Shown: positions 15,893 to 25,390, counted from the stretch's first letter. The stretch is 64,000 nucleotides of DNA from Thiodiazotropha sp040507035 (GCA_040507035.1 JBEVVR010000028.1:23657-87656); one strand, 5' to 3'. The notes: a model not told the origin generated them from the sequence alone. Program-made: numbers and translations.

Positions 15893-17564
15893 CCATCGCG
15901 AGGTGAGAGAGAAAACTGCCCTCGCTGCTGATCACCACCCGGTTGCGGCCTCTCTTTTTCGCCTCGTAGAGTGCCTTGTCCGCCCGGTGCAGCAGGTCGT
16001 CAATATTATCGTCGCCATCCTCGACTTCACTGACTCCGATGCTTATGGTGACAGCAATCACCAGAGCACCATCCTGATAGGGGTTGGCGGCAATTTCATC
16101 GCAGATCCGCTGCGCCAGAAGACCCGCGTTCTCAATGTCCGTTTCCGGCAGCAAGATGATGAACTCCTCGCCACCGTAACGGGCGAGAAAATCCTGGCCG
16201 CGAATTGAAACCGCGCAGATATCGGCAATGTGTCTCAACACCTCGTCCCCGGTTTTGTGGCCATAGGTATCATTGACCGTTTTGAAATGGTCAAGGTCCA
16301 TCATCAACACCGAGAGATCTCTGGCGAAACGGCTTGCGCGTTTGAATTCACGCAAGGCGATCTTGTCCAATTCGCGCCGATTGGCCAGCCCGGTGAGATC
16401 ATCGGTTGTGGCATACTGCTGCAGCTTTTGAAAAGCCTGTCTTTTCTGCACACTGTTCTTGGCAAAAAGCACGCTGATGATGCCCGTCACCAGAAACAGC
16501 AGTAGATAGGCAATGGTGGCTATGATCATCCGCTTTGCCGTCAGCTCTTCAATCAGGCTATTGGAGATATGGGAGAGATAGATCCAATAGCGCTGATTCA
16601 TGCCATTGGCGGGTGTCGTGACTGGCTCAGCGACGTTCTCCAAGGTACCGAGATTTTCTCGGTTGACAGGATAGGCCTTGCGGAAAACATAGATGCCATC
16701 TTTGGCTTGGAATCTCCCGCTCGAGCTTTTTGAAATCGCGGCCCATACATCGGGGCTGCGTTTGGCAAAGGTGTCTTCACTGCCATACATAAATCCCCAT
16801 AACTGCTCATCAGGTGCGCCATGCAGCCAATAGCCTTCGCTGTTGAGCATTACCGCATCACCCAACAGGGTCTTGAAATTACCGGCGACACCCTGTAACA
16901 GTTCGTCCGGGGTATAGTTGATGATCACTATCCCCCGCTTCTTTCCATAACCGTCAAATACCGGTGTTGAGAAACGCACTGTGGGTTTGATCGGCTGCTC
17001 GATTTCACCATGCTCCATATTCAGATCCAGGGGAGAGATGTAGATATCCCCCGCTTCCAGGCCGATGGTTTCCTGGAAATAGTAACGGCTCCCTTTGTTC
17101 TGCAGCTCTCCGGGTGGAACGATTTCCTGGCCACCGTTTTCGTTATTGATGCGTACAACCTCCAGACCATCCTCGGCAATCAGACGCACCTGAAAATATT
17201 TAGGCTTACGTCTAGCCAGCAGGGAAAACTCCCGCGCCATGTGAGCCCAGTTCTTCAGACTCTGATCATGCAGGTAGTTTCTCACCACTTCCCCTTCGGC
17301 AAGTACCAGAAGATCCGAGAGCTTCTGCTCAAACAGCAGCGCAGTCATCTCACTGGCCGTGTTGAGCGCCAACTCTTCACGCAGCAGGGTGGTCTGCAGC
17401 TCATACTCTTGGAGTTGCCGGGAGAATGCATAAAATATCGTGGCGAGTAGCAACGAGGCAGGTATAAAGAGCACCAAGAAACTGGTTATCAGTGCCCTGC
17501 GCTCAGAGACTCCATTGACCGGAACCCCCTTGTCGCTCTCTTTGGGAGTCACACTACTATTCAT
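15882..17564 (-). CDS. membrane-bound diguanylate cyclase with periplasmic sensor
   Basis: A 560-residue GGDEF enzyme making cyclic di-GMP. One membrane helix at about 28-50 and another at about 343-365 bracket a ~290-residue periplasmic Cache-like domain (KPKYFQVRLI, EPVTTPANGMNQRYWIYL). The cytoplasmic GGDEF domain has LTGLANRRELD, the DLDHFKTVNDTYGH motif and active-site GGEEF at 464-468. RGQD five residues earlier forms the inhibitory I-site, so product feedback is expected. No EAL domain. Its ATG overlaps the stop of the upstream di-heme cytochrome by four bases, so they should be co-translated. A physical or redox link is inference. The 3' end overlaps the convergent BTAD gene. Confidence 0.93.
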   Translation of the reverse strand: MNSSVTPKESDKGVPVNGVSERRALITSFLVLFIPASLLLATIFYAFSRQLQEYELQTTLLREELALNTASEMTALLFEQKLSDLLVLAEGEVVRNYLHDQSLKNWAHMAREFSLLARRKPKYFQVRLIAEDGLEVVRINNENGGQEIVPPGELQNKGSRYYFQETIGLEAGDIYISPLDLNMEHGEIEQPIKPTVRFSTPVFDGYGKKRGIVIINYTPDELLQGVAGNFKTLLGDAVMLNSEGYWLHGAPDEQLWGFMYGSEDTFAKRSPDVWAAISKSSSGRFQAKDGIYVFRKAYPVNRENLGTLENVAEPVTTPANGMNQRYWIYLSHISNSLIEELTAKRMIIATIAYLLLFLVTGIISVLFAKNSVQKRQAFQKLQQYATTDDLTGLANRRELDKIALREFKRASRFARDLSVLMMDLDHFKTVNDTYGHKTGDEVLRHIADICAVSIRGQDFLARYGGEEFIILLPETDIENAGLLAQRICDEIAANPYQDGALVIAVTISIGVSEVEDGDDNIDDLLHRADKALYEAKKRGRNRVVISSEGSFLSHLAMVNE

Positions 17565-18259
17565 CTCTCCTGCATTCCAGGTTCTTTCCAGCTATGCCGG
17601 GAGTGCTTTTGATAAAGAGGTTGCATCCTTGAGATGTAGTCCGAGAGCGCCATAAACGCTCTCTTGTCGAGACCTTTGATGATCTCGGCCATCTCACTGT
17701 TGCCGTTGCGCCGCATGCCGTTTTGCAACCAGATCAGCTGGCGTAAAAGATAGTTGTAGTGCTGGGCATGTATGGCGGGATAGGCCTGTTCCGAGCTACC
17801 CTCACCCTGAGCGCCATGGCATGCGATACAGTACTGCTGGTAGAGCTTCTTGCCATACTCGAGCTGTTTGCCGTCACCCTTGCCGGTGGCGCCGGTCATC
17901 TTCAGGGTTTCGATATAGTAAGCCACATCGGCAATAGCCTGGGGGCCACCGATCACATCATCGATGGCAAATGCATACATCGAGGGATTATCCCGATTCT
18001 TGGCACGAATATCGGCGAGTTGCTTGATGGTTACCGTGCGGTGCTGGCCTGCGATTTGGGGATAGGCGCCGTTGGGCGTACCCCAACCCTCCGGCATATG
18101 ACAGACCGCGCAGGCATTGTAGATTGCCTTTCCCCGCTGATAATCAGGGGTTAGATTCATCGACTCACTGCGTTCTAGATCAGCGCTTTCCCAACCTGCG
18201 TTGGCGGATGCTGCAACTGCCCATAAGAACACGATCTGTTTCAGCCGAAGCTTGGACAT
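17561..18259 (-). CDS. exported di-heme cytochrome c (c4-like)
   Basis: A 232-residue periplasmic electron carrier with a signal peptide and two CXXCH heme sites, CAVCH and CIACH, each followed by the Met-ligand regions typical of cytochrome c4/class I domains. I prefer the ATG at 18259, which starts the signal peptide cleanly (AGGGA eleven bases upstream); a TTG nine codons earlier (18286) is possible. The stop overlaps the start of the diguanylate cyclase (ATGA). The 229-base gap upstream, next to hemY, holds a candidate promoter. Likely role: electron transfer in respiration; a role as a redox input to the cyclase is speculation from the overlap. Confidence 0.88.
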   Translation of the reverse strand: MSKLRLKQIVFLWAVAASANAGWESADLERSESMNLTPDYQRGKAIYNACAVCHMPEGWGTPNGAYPQIAGQHRTVTIKQLADIRAKNRDNPSMYAFAIDDVIGGPQAIADVAYYIETLKMTGATGKGDGKQLEYGKKLYQQYCIACHGAQGEGSSEQAYPAIHAQHYNYLLRQLIWLQNGMRRNGNSEMAEIIKGLDKRAFMALSDYISRMQPLYQKHSRHSWKEPGMQER

Positions 18260-18358
18260 GGTTAAAACAATCCCTACGCCGATCAATCATCCATTTCTGA
18301 TGGGCATCTCCTTACTTTGCTGTCAATCGGACCTGAGAAAATCCTGAATTATCAGTGC

Positions 18359-18387
18359 TAACTATATCATAGTACTTTATTTTTCAA
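18359..18387 (-). promoter_or_regulatory. candidate promoter of the cytochrome-cyclase pair
   Basis: On the minus strand TTGAAA (18387-18382), a 17-base spacer and TAGTTA (18364-18359) lie about 100 bases before the cytochrome start, in an AT-rich stretch. Judged by eye. Confidence 0.35.
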
Positions 18388-18515
18388 CCTACCAATTTGC
18401 TCGATTATGCGGCTAATGTGCTTGCTATCACATTTGAACCATGTGTTCGAGTGCACTATGAAAGCGACCGTTTCGGTAAACCAAGCGGATGGAGATAACC
18501 GGTCAGCCTATGCCG

Positions 18516-19799
18516 TCAGGATTTCACTGGGGTGGTGAGCGAGGGAGTGACGGGGGCTTTGTCGACAACACTGTTGTTCGCCAATACAGGTCGGTGGCTG
18601 ATGGCCGGCAGTTCCCGTTGAGGTTCCACATGCAGCAACGCCAGGCCGGCACGAAAACAGCGCAGTGCCTCATCGTCCTCCCCGAGACGCTGCAGCAACA
18701 GGCCAAGCTGTTGATAGGACTCCGGGGTCGGAGATATACCGATGCTGGCCTCCAGATAGCTGCGTGCCTTACCCCACAATTTGTTCTGCAGGGAGAGCCT
18801 GGCGAGGGTCAGCAACAGCACTGCATCTTCTTGATGCGCTTTCAGCCAGCCTTCTGCCGTCGCCAACTGGTGGGAAGGGTTGGCCAGCTCGATCTGTCCA
18901 TAGAGGGTGACCAGCTCACTGTTCCACTGTCGTTGCAGTGAAGCCGCAATCAAGGGCTCTACCCGAGAACCTGCGTCCAGGGCCATCATATGTTCACTGT
19001 ACTGATAGAGCATGCCCTGCTGCTGTTTGATTCCCTTGGGAATGGCCTGCCAGTAGCGCACGATATCATCGATAGTCGAAGACTCCTGTTTCAGGCGCTC
19101 ATGATAGACGCGAACCTCCAAGGCCTGATATTCGTCTTCACCGATGACCTTGCGGCGTTTCAACTCCGGCAACATCTCTTCGAGCTTTTTCCATTCGCCG
19201 AGATTCTCGTAGAGTTTCTTCAATAGGGTCAGCACATAGTTGTGTTTCGGTGACAATGAGCGCACATGCATCAGGGTCGCCAGGGCCTGCTCATACTGTT
19301 GATGGGCCAGTTGCAGTTCAGCCTGGGTGAGCCCTACCGCAACATCGGCGGAAGGCATGCTCTCATGGGCCAGGTGAAGATAGTCGTCACGCCGCGTATG
19401 TTCACCTTGGAGCTGGGCGGCTCGCGCCGCCGCCAGGTAGTTGAGTAGCGGTGTCTCCGACTGGGCGACATTCCGTGTCAGGTGCCGTTCGGCCACTTTC
19501 CAACGCCCCTCCGCAAGTTCCACCAGACCACGGGTCAGGGCCTGTCTGGCCTTGAGTGAACGGCGCTTGCGTCGCCACTCTGCGACCCGCTCCGGCATCT
19601 GCCAGAGCCTTGAAACCGTCCTGATGGCGAAATAGGCAAGCAAGAACAACCCCAGCAGGGCCAGACTAAAGAGGGCCAGGCTGCCCTCGATCGTCCAGCT
19701 GCCATAACCGATCAGAACATAACCGTTGTCCTGCTTCACCAGCAGGGTAACGGCTACCGCAACGAATAGGGCGACAAAAGCGGCGATCAGCGTTCTCAC
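18516..19799 (-). CDS. hemY: HemY-like TPR membrane protein
   Basis: A 427-residue protein of the proteobacterial HemY family (unrelated to the Bacillus oxidase of that name). Two membrane helices at about 5-23 and 40-62 are followed by TPR-type helices to about residue 400. It is the last gene of hemC-hemD-hemX-hemY; its ATG overlaps the hemX stop by four bases. Function is not firmly known; it is thought to assist late tetrapyrrole synthesis or heme delivery at the membrane. The end of the protein is Pro/Thr-rich and variable. Confidence 0.92.
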   Translation of the reverse strand: MRTLIAAFVALFVAVAVTLLVKQDNGYVLIGYGSWTIEGSLALFSLALLGLFLLAYFAIRTVSRLWQMPERVAEWRRKRRSLKARQALTRGLVELAEGRWKVAERHLTRNVAQSETPLLNYLAAARAAQLQGEHTRRDDYLHLAHESMPSADVAVGLTQAELQLAHQQYEQALATLMHVRSLSPKHNYVLTLLKKLYENLGEWKKLEEMLPELKRRKVIGEDEYQALEVRVYHERLKQESSTIDDIVRYWQAIPKGIKQQQGMLYQYSEHMMALDAGSRVEPLIAASLQRQWNSELVTLYGQIELANPSHQLATAEGWLKAHQEDAVLLLTLARLSLQNKLWGKARSYLEASIGISPTPESYQQLGLLLQRLGEDDEALRCFRAGLALLHVEPQRELPAISHRPVLANNSVVDKAPVTPSLTTPVKS

Positions 19800-20965
19800 C
19801 GGGTCTCCTCCCGGCTCAGCGTCTTTCTGCGTTCCTGCAATGCACGCAGTGATCCTGATATGTCGGGCAACTGGGGGGCAATCACCCTCGTCGCCAACTC
19901 ATTCAGCTGAGACTTGAACCCGGCCACATCAGAGGCCGACAACTCAAAATAGCGATCGATCCAGGCAAGCGCGCTGTTGAGATTATCGCTGTAGAGGGTT
20001 TGGTTGCGTCCCATCATCGCCGCTTTTGCGTTTTCCAGCTTGAGACGCAGGTTCTGCAGCAGAAAGTAGCGATGTTCAGGGGGCAACATGGCGCCCAGCG
20101 GGCGATCGTGGTGGCGGATCACCATCATCGACTTGAAGCCCTGCCAAAAATCCGCGAACAGTTTTTCGAACTGAAATCCATCCCTTGCGGCGGTCTCCAT
20201 TGGCAGCTCACTCTCGACAGGTTGCTCTGCCAGGGCCACCCCGGCATCCTGCAGGCTAAGCCCATCCACACGCTCCGCCAGGGCGGTCAATTCAGCGCTG
20301 ATCCCGGCCTGGTCAACTTTCGGCGTGGCGATCAGTTCAGCCACCTCCTTTGCGATGATACCCCGCACCTCGGACCAACCGGGATCACCGCTTGCGGCAA
20401 GCCGCTCATCGGCTGATTTTAGGGCTTCCTGGGCGGTATCCGGATCACCCATGAGGGTTAGTCGATGGTTGGCGACACGCATCAGATATTCGGCCTCGGC
20501 CACCCGCCACTGCCCCTCTTTACCTCCCATGCGGGTCTGAATATCGGCCAGTGATTGATACAGCTGATCACCCTGCTTTCGCGACTCCTCACGCTGCTGA
20601 AGGATCTTCTCCGCCTGCTGCTCCAAGGCTTCCTTCTGTGCTGCGATTGCCTGCTGTTGTTGTTCGAAATATTGCCGTGTCTGCTGCAGTTGCTGCTCAA
20701 ATTGAGACTGCTGCTGATTGGCCTTGACCAGGGAGTCGTTGAGCGAAACCAGGCTCTCTCTCATATCGAGCCAATAGCGATAACCGAACACCAAGCCCAG
20801 CGCCACCACCAGCAATGCGACCGCGGCGACGATTAGGGGTAGACGGGAGGCTGCGGATTTAGCTGCCGTTTCATCGATTCGCTCCACCTCACCTTCAATG
20901 GCATCCGCGAATTCCGCCTCTTTCTCTGTCTGGCTGTAACCAGATTCATTATCTGTTTCACTCAT
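19796..20965 (-). CDS. hemX: HemX-like membrane protein (uroporphyrinogen-III C-methyltransferase-like annotation)
   Basis: A 389-residue HemX homolog, close to the E. coli length of 393. An acidic cytoplasmic tail (1-38) is followed by one membrane helix (43-62), a Gln-rich coiled coil (about 70-140) and an alpha-helical domain with the family's WRVAEAEYLMRVANHRL segment. Database names often call it a uroporphyrinogen methyltransferase, but it lacks the SAM-binding motifs of CysG/CobA, so that activity is unlikely. Operon position between hemD and hemY implies a structural or regulatory part in heme synthesis. Confidence 0.92.
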   Translation of the reverse strand: MSETDNESGYSQTEKEAEFADAIEGEVERIDETAAKSAASRLPLIVAAVALLVVALGLVFGYRYWLDMRESLVSLNDSLVKANQQQSQFEQQLQQTRQYFEQQQQAIAAQKEALEQQAEKILQQREESRKQGDQLYQSLADIQTRMGGKEGQWRVAEAEYLMRVANHRLTLMGDPDTAQEALKSADERLAASGDPGWSEVRGIIAKEVAELIATPKVDQAGISAELTALAERVDGLSLQDAGVALAEQPVESELPMETAARDGFQFEKLFADFWQGFKSMMVIRHHDRPLGAMLPPEHRYFLLQNLRLKLENAKAAMMGRNQTLYSDNLNSALAWIDRYFELSASDVAGFKSQLNELATRVIAPQLPDISGSLRALQERRKTLSREETR

Positions 20966-21046
20966 TTCCTGCTCGCTCTAAACACCTGCCTCAAGCTATT
21001 GACTCAAAGATCCTTGCTCTGCCCACTCCGCTTGATGGGGAACCGT

Positions 21047-21808
21047 CTATTGGGCTTCTTGGATCCACCGCTGAATGGTCGATATGATCGCCTCATCATC
21101 GGCCCCGGCAGAGATCAAGATAGTCTCAAATCCCCGCTTCTCCGCTTCACGACCCATCCTCTGACTGATCACCAACAGCGGCGTAGACCCCAGTAGCGGC
21201 CAACCACGCTCTCCCAGCAGGGTGATCAGATTGTCCATGACCTCGACGCTGGTGACCGTCACCAGATCGACTTGCTGCCGCCATTGTGCCAGCAATGGCG
21301 TGGGATCCACCCGCGGCACGAGACGCCGATAGACCTCAGCATACCCTACTTCCGCACCTCTCGCCCGCAGGCTTTCGCCCAATACTCGCCTTCCCCCTTC
21401 GCCACGAACAATCAGTACCCTTTTGTCTCTCATCTGCTGCAATTCGGGCAACATCAACAGGCCTTCGCTGTCAAAGCGGCCCTCGGGGATCAGATCGATA
21501 CTATACCCGGCGTGGCGAAGCGCCGCCGCCGTTGCCTCGCCGACCGCACCCAGGGTGCCGTGAATCTTATTACCGGCTAACAGCTTTAGGGCATGACTGA
21601 CCGCATTGGGACTGACGAAGAGGGTCAGATCCCAGCTTTGCCGCAACAGATCCTGTGCCGCTTGGGGCTGTTCACTGGCGGCGATCTGCAATGCCGGAAA
21701 TCGAATGGCCCTGCCCCGGGCGGCCTCGATGCGTTGGCTTAAACCTTCTGCCTGATGGGCGGCCCTGGTGACCAGGATACCCCTGCCCTTGAAGTCATAA
21801 TCCGACAT
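21047..21808 (-). CDS. hemD: uroporphyrinogen-III synthase
   Basis: HemD closes hydroxymethylbilane with inversion of ring D to give uroporphyrinogen III. The 253-residue sequence is poorly conserved, as usual for the family, but has RGILVTRAAHQAEGLSQ at the N-terminus, FVSPNAVSHAL, the GEATAAALRHAG segment and the VTSVEVMDNL motif with its conserved Thr-Ser. Position directly after hemC (37-base gap) supports the call. hemX follows 81 bases later. Confidence 0.93.
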   Translation of the reverse strand: MSDYDFKGRGILVTRAAHQAEGLSQRIEAARGRAIRFPALQIAASEQPQAAQDLLRQSWDLTLFVSPNAVSHALKLLAGNKIHGTLGAVGEATAAALRHAGYSIDLIPEGRFDSEGLLMLPELQQMRDKRVLIVRGEGGRRVLGESLRARGAEVGYAEVYRRLVPRVDPTPLLAQWRQQVDLVTVTSVEVMDNLITLLGERGWPLLGSTPLLVISQRMGREAEKRGFETILISAGADDEAIISTIQRWIQEAQ

Positions 21809-21845
21809 GGTTCTCCAATCGAAAGCCCGACATGGCGATCGTCCC

Positions 21846-22775
21846 TCAATGGGGGTGGTAGAGCGCCTTTAGAATATCGTCCGCTCCCCACTCCAGCAGA
21901 TGCTCAGCCAAACCCTCGCCCATGGCATCCGCCTCCTCGGTGCTACCCTCGACCTCGCCCCGAATAATGCGGCTGCCGTCGGGCTCACCCACCAGGCCCC
22001 GCAGCCAGAGATTGCCCGACTCTAGCATGGCATAACCGGCAATAGGCACCTGGCACCCACCGTTCAAACGTTGATTCATCGCGCGTTCGGCACGCACACA
22101 GAAAGCGGTATCGAGGTGGTGCAAGGGCGCGATCAGGTCATTGATCCGCTGATCGTCCACCCGGCATTCGATGCCCACCGCGCCCTGCCCGATGGCAGGC
22201 AGACTCTGCTCCGGTCCGATCAGAGCCGTTATTCGGTCTTCGAATCCCAGGCGCTTCAATCCGGCAGCGGCAAGGATGATGGCATCATAGTCACCCTCGT
22301 CGAGTTTACGCAGACGCGTATTCACATTCCCGCGCAGGGACTTGATCACCAGATCGGGACGAATTTCCGCCAACTGACACTGGCGTCGCAGGCTGGAGGT
22401 CCCGACACATGCGCCCTCGGGCAGTTGATCGAGATGTTGATAGCTGTTGCAGACAAAGGCATCACGGGGATCCTCACGCTGCATGATCACCGGCAGATGC
22501 AATCCCGATGGCAATTCGACGGGCACATCCTTCATGGAGTGAACTGCGATATCCGCCTTTTCACTCATCAACCCCTGCTCCAACTCCTTGATGAACAACC
22601 CCTTACCCCCGATTTTTGCAAGCGGTGTGTCTAGAATCTTATCCCCCTGGGTAGTCATACCCAGTAGCTCCACCTGAATCCCGGGATGGGCCTGTTTCAA
22701 GGCTGCGGCGACATGTTCGGCCTGCCACATAGCCAGGGGTGATTTACGGGTGGCGATGGTCAAGGTCTGGGGCAT
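21846..22775 (-). CDS. hemC: porphobilinogen deaminase (hydroxymethylbilane synthase)
   Basis: HemC joins four porphobilinogen units using a dipyrromethane cofactor. The 309 residues match the family length. The N-terminal IATRKSPLAMWQAEHV, active-site Asp in AVHSMKDVP, SSLRRQCQL, and the cofactor Cys in LNGGCQVPIAGYA are all present. First gene of hemC-D-X-Y. On the minus strand TATACT (around 22808-22813) is a possible -10 element, but no good -35 lies at the right distance. GAGG ten bases before ATG. Confidence 0.97.
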   Translation of the reverse strand: MPQTLTIATRKSPLAMWQAEHVAAALKQAHPGIQVELLGMTTQGDKILDTPLAKIGGKGLFIKELEQGLMSEKADIAVHSMKDVPVELPSGLHLPVIMQREDPRDAFVCNSYQHLDQLPEGACVGTSSLRRQCQLAEIRPDLVIKSLRGNVNTRLRKLDEGDYDAIILAAAGLKRLGFEDRITALIGPEQSLPAIGQGAVGIECRVDDQRINDLIAPLHHLDTAFCVRAERAMNQRLNGGCQVPIAGYAMLESGNLWLRGLVGEPDGSRIIRGEVEGSTEEADAMGEGLAEHLLEWGADDILKALYHPH

Positions 22776-22923
22776 GGATGGGGGGCCTCAAAATAGTTAC
22801 GCAGCGAGTATACAGCAGCCCCTACAGGCTGATCCGGGTTCAAACAGGGTCTCACAACAGACCCGAGTCGGCCTATGCTAAAGCCTGTGCGAGATCCACG
22901 CAATTAATCCTCTAACCCATCGC

Positions 22924-23559
22924 TCAAGGCTTACCCTTTGCGTAGTAGTGCAACAAGGCTTCCATCCCCTCAGCACCATGACGGCGCATCAATGCGGTCA
23001 GCTCCGTTGCCATCTCCTCATCGCCCTGATTGACTCCCATGAGATAGTCCAACAGAGTCCAACGCAGATAGTCCATCCAGCGTCCATGCAGATGGGGAAC
23101 CCCCGGCTTTGCCGGCTTTTCCGGATCACCATGACACTGCCGACAATAGCGGCGATGGAGTCTTCGTCCCCAACCCACCAGACGCCAATCCGTGGACTGT
23201 TTCTGCGATTTGATGGGTTGATCACTGAAATAGTCAGCCATTGCGGCCAGATCGGCCTGGTCGTATGCAGCCACCAACCGCCCCATGACGGTACTGAATC
23301 GGCCACCGTGACGATAAGCCCCCATGACGTCTATCAGGTAGTCCCGAGGCAAACCCGCCAGCGATGGGATCGCGGGAGATCCGCTCTGCCCTTGTGGACC
23401 GTGGCAGGGAAAGCAGGACTGTACCCGCAGTGGAATGGATTCAGGCACTTTGACCTCTGCATCAACAACTTCGATGGCCCTGCCGGTTACTGTATAGTGC
23501 TGCAGCAAAAGAGCGCTCAGAAGCAACGGCAGCCACTTCCAAGCCAGGGGACCGCTCAC
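22924..23559 (-). CDS. di-heme cytochrome c protein in the algZR operon
   Basis: A 211-residue exported protein with a signal peptide and two heme-binding motifs, CFPCHG and CRQCHG, resembling cytochrome c4/c553 domains. The second half has the HLHGRWMDYLRWTLLDY segment expected near a heme crevice. Its ATG overlaps the stop of the AlgR-like regulator by four bases, placing it as the third gene of an algZ-algR-cytochrome operon. It is a plausible electron carrier; why it is joined to a two-component system is unclear. A 148-base spacer separates it from hemC. Confidence 0.85.
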   Translation of the reverse strand: MSGPLAWKWLPLLLSALLLQHYTVTGRAIEVVDAEVKVPESIPLRVQSCFPCHGPQGQSGSPAIPSLAGLPRDYLIDVMGAYRHGGRFSTVMGRLVAAYDQADLAAMADYFSDQPIKSQKQSTDWRLVGWGRRLHRRYCRQCHGDPEKPAKPGVPHLHGRWMDYLRWTLLDYLMGVNQGDEEMATELTALMRRHGAEGMEALLHYYAKGKP

Positions 23560-24287
23560 TCCTCCCCCCGCAGCACCCGCCTCACCTCCGGTAGGTGACG
23601 TCGACTCACTTCCAGGGTCTCCTCACAATCGCGCAGCACCACCCTGGGAATGCCATCGCTGCCCTTCTCCAGGCCTATCAGATAGCGACGCGCCACCAAG
23701 GCATTGCGGTGGATACGAAGCAACCACTCACTATAGCGCTCCTGCAGACCCTTCAGGCTCTCCTCAAGCAGCAGCTCCCCCTCCGCATGCCGGGCCATGA
23801 CATATTTTGAATCGGCGCGTAGGTATATCACCCGATTCAAGGGAATGGTTCTCAATCCCCCTCGATAACTCGCATGGAGTTGGGGCGTCTCCTCCTCCCT
23901 GGTGGTTGATGAGGCAAGCTGACTTCGGGTAAGGCGCTGACAGCGTTGCAGGGCAACCAACAGGCGTTCCCTGCGCACCGGCTTTAACAGATAGTCCTGG
24001 GCGGATGACTCAAACGCCTGCAGCGCATGTTCTTCATAGGCCGTGGTAAAGATCACCGCGGGTGGCTCGTCGCTCTCTGCCAGGCGCCGAGCTGCCTCCA
24101 GCCCGTCCAACCCCGGCATGCGTATGTCCATTAATACCAGGTCCGCTCCAAGCTTGCTGAACTGCGCTAGCGCCTCCTCTCCGTTGGCCGCCTCGCCAAC
24201 CAGCTCATAGGGGCTGCCAAGCTCCTCGATCAACGCCGCCATACGTTGCCGGGCAAGGATTTCGTCATCCACCACCAAGATTCTCAC
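23556..24287 (-). CDS. algR: LytTR-type response regulator (AlgR-like)
   Basis: A response regulator with an N-terminal receiver domain and a C-terminal LytTR DNA-binding domain (HASYRGGLRTIPLNRVIYLRA; then LLRIHRNALVARRYL). With the GTG start at 24287 the protein is 243 residues, begins MRILVVDDE and the phospho-acceptor is Asp54, the canonical position; a TTG twelve codons earlier (24323) overlaps the kinase gene and is less likely. In Pseudomonas AlgR controls alginate, motility and virulence genes. The kinase gene precedes it and a cytochrome follows. The argH-algZ-algR-hemC order supports the symbol. Confidence 0.9.
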   Translation of the reverse strand: MRILVVDDEILARQRMAALIEELGSPYELVGEAANGEEALAQFSKLGADLVLMDIRMPGLDGLEAARRLAESDEPPAVIFTTAYEEHALQAFESSAQDYLLKPVRRERLLVALQRCQRLTRSQLASSTTREEETPQLHASYRGGLRTIPLNRVIYLRADSKYVMARHAEGELLLEESLKGLQERYSEWLLRIHRNALVARRYLIGLEKGSDGIPRVVLRDCEETLEVSRRHLPEVRRVLRGEE

Positions 24288-24310
24288 ACTTCCACTCTCC
24301 CAGGGTTTCT

Positions 24311-25390
24311 CTATTCCCACCAAGGATGGGGTATCACCAGCCTTACCTGATGATCGCCATCTATATTCGATTCGGTCAAGCTTGCCTCGACATCGTAAAC
24401 CCCCGCGAGTCGGGCACGAATGTTCGCCATTGCCAGCTGGTTACCCTCACGCTGGCAACGTTCGCCCTGTTCAGGCAGCGTGTTACGGATACTCAAATTG
24501 ATCCGATTGCGCCGATAGTGGCCGGCGATGGTAATCGTCCCCCCGCTCGCCGCCGGTTCGATACCGTGATAGACCGCATTTTCCAACAATGGCTGAATGA
24601 TCATCGGCGGGATTTTTGCCTGCTCGGGAAGATCCTTAAGCTCCCACACCAGTTTCAAGCGGTCTCCCAGACGGTAGTGTTCGATGCTGAGATATTGGCG
24701 GGCCAACTCTATCTCCCTGCCCAGGGTGGAGAGCTGGCTGGCATCCCCCAGGGAGACCCTGAACAGATCGGCGAGATCCTCCACCACCTCCTCTGCCATC
24801 GCCGGATCGCTCCGCGTCAGACTGGCGATGGTGTTCATACTGTTGAACAGGAAGTGAGGACGGATGCGGGAGTGCAGCGCCTGCAGCCGGGCACTGTTCT
24901 CTGCCTCCTCCTGGCGCCGCCATAGATATTGCAGATAGAGGTAGTGCAGGGAGAGGACGCCGACAATCGCGCTAATACCCATTATTCGCCACATCAGGTC
25001 AAAATGGTTCGCCGGCAGAAAGGCGAGCTCCAGACCGCTGTCCAGCCAGATAACCAAGCGGGAGACTAACCAGGCCACGGCGAGCAGCAGGAAGAACACA
25101 CTGAAACCGGCCCACCAGTTACCCAAACGGTTGAGCCGGGAACGCAGCAGACAGATCAAGGCCGCTGTGGTCAGCCCGATCCACTGCACCAGCAGCGAAA
25201 TCAGGCTCAACACCGAAAAAAAGCTCCCCAGGCGCTCAATCACTACCAAGGTCATCAGAATAGCGAGCAGCTCACTGATGACAACCACCACGAATACCGT
25301 CCGAATAGCACAGAAATTGGGTATAAAGATCACCTTTGCGTCAGCATCGGATGGTCCTTTACGTCCAGGTTGTCGCTCACTCTGCTGCAT
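24311..25390 (-). CDS. algZ: LytS/AlgZ-type membrane sensor histidine kinase
   Basis: A 359-residue kinase of the His_kinase (LytS) family. Several membrane helices occupy about residues 28-165. The acceptor-His region RPHFLFNSMNTIASL and the N-box LLENAVYHG mark the catalytic half, with a GHKL ATPase at the end. The usual Pseudomonas AlgZ (FimS) departs from consensus; here the core looks orthodox. It is divergent from argH across 53 bases and is followed by the AlgR-like regulator. Signal unknown. Confidence 0.9.
   Translation of the reverse strand: MQQSERQPGRKGPSDADAKVIFIPNFCAIRTVFVVVVISELLAILMTLVVIERLGSFFSVLSLISLLVQWIGLTTAALICLLRSRLNRLGNWWAGFSVFFLLLAVAWLVSRLVIWLDSGLELAFLPANHFDLMWRIMGISAIVGVLSLHYLYLQYLWRRQEEAENSARLQALHSRIRPHFLFNSMNTIASLTRSDPAMAEEVVEDLADLFRVSLGDASQLSTLGREIELARQYLSIEHYRLGDRLKLVWELKDLPEQAKIPPMIIQPLLENAVYHGIEPAASGGTITIAGHYRRNRINLSIRNTLPEQGERCQREGNQLAMANIRARLAGVYDVEASLTESNIDGDHQVRLVIPHPWWE

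Noticed and set aside
19796..20965. HemX called a uroporphyrinogen-III methyltransferase
   Set aside because: No SAM-binding motif of the CysG/CobA family is visible; the name is an annotation carry-over.
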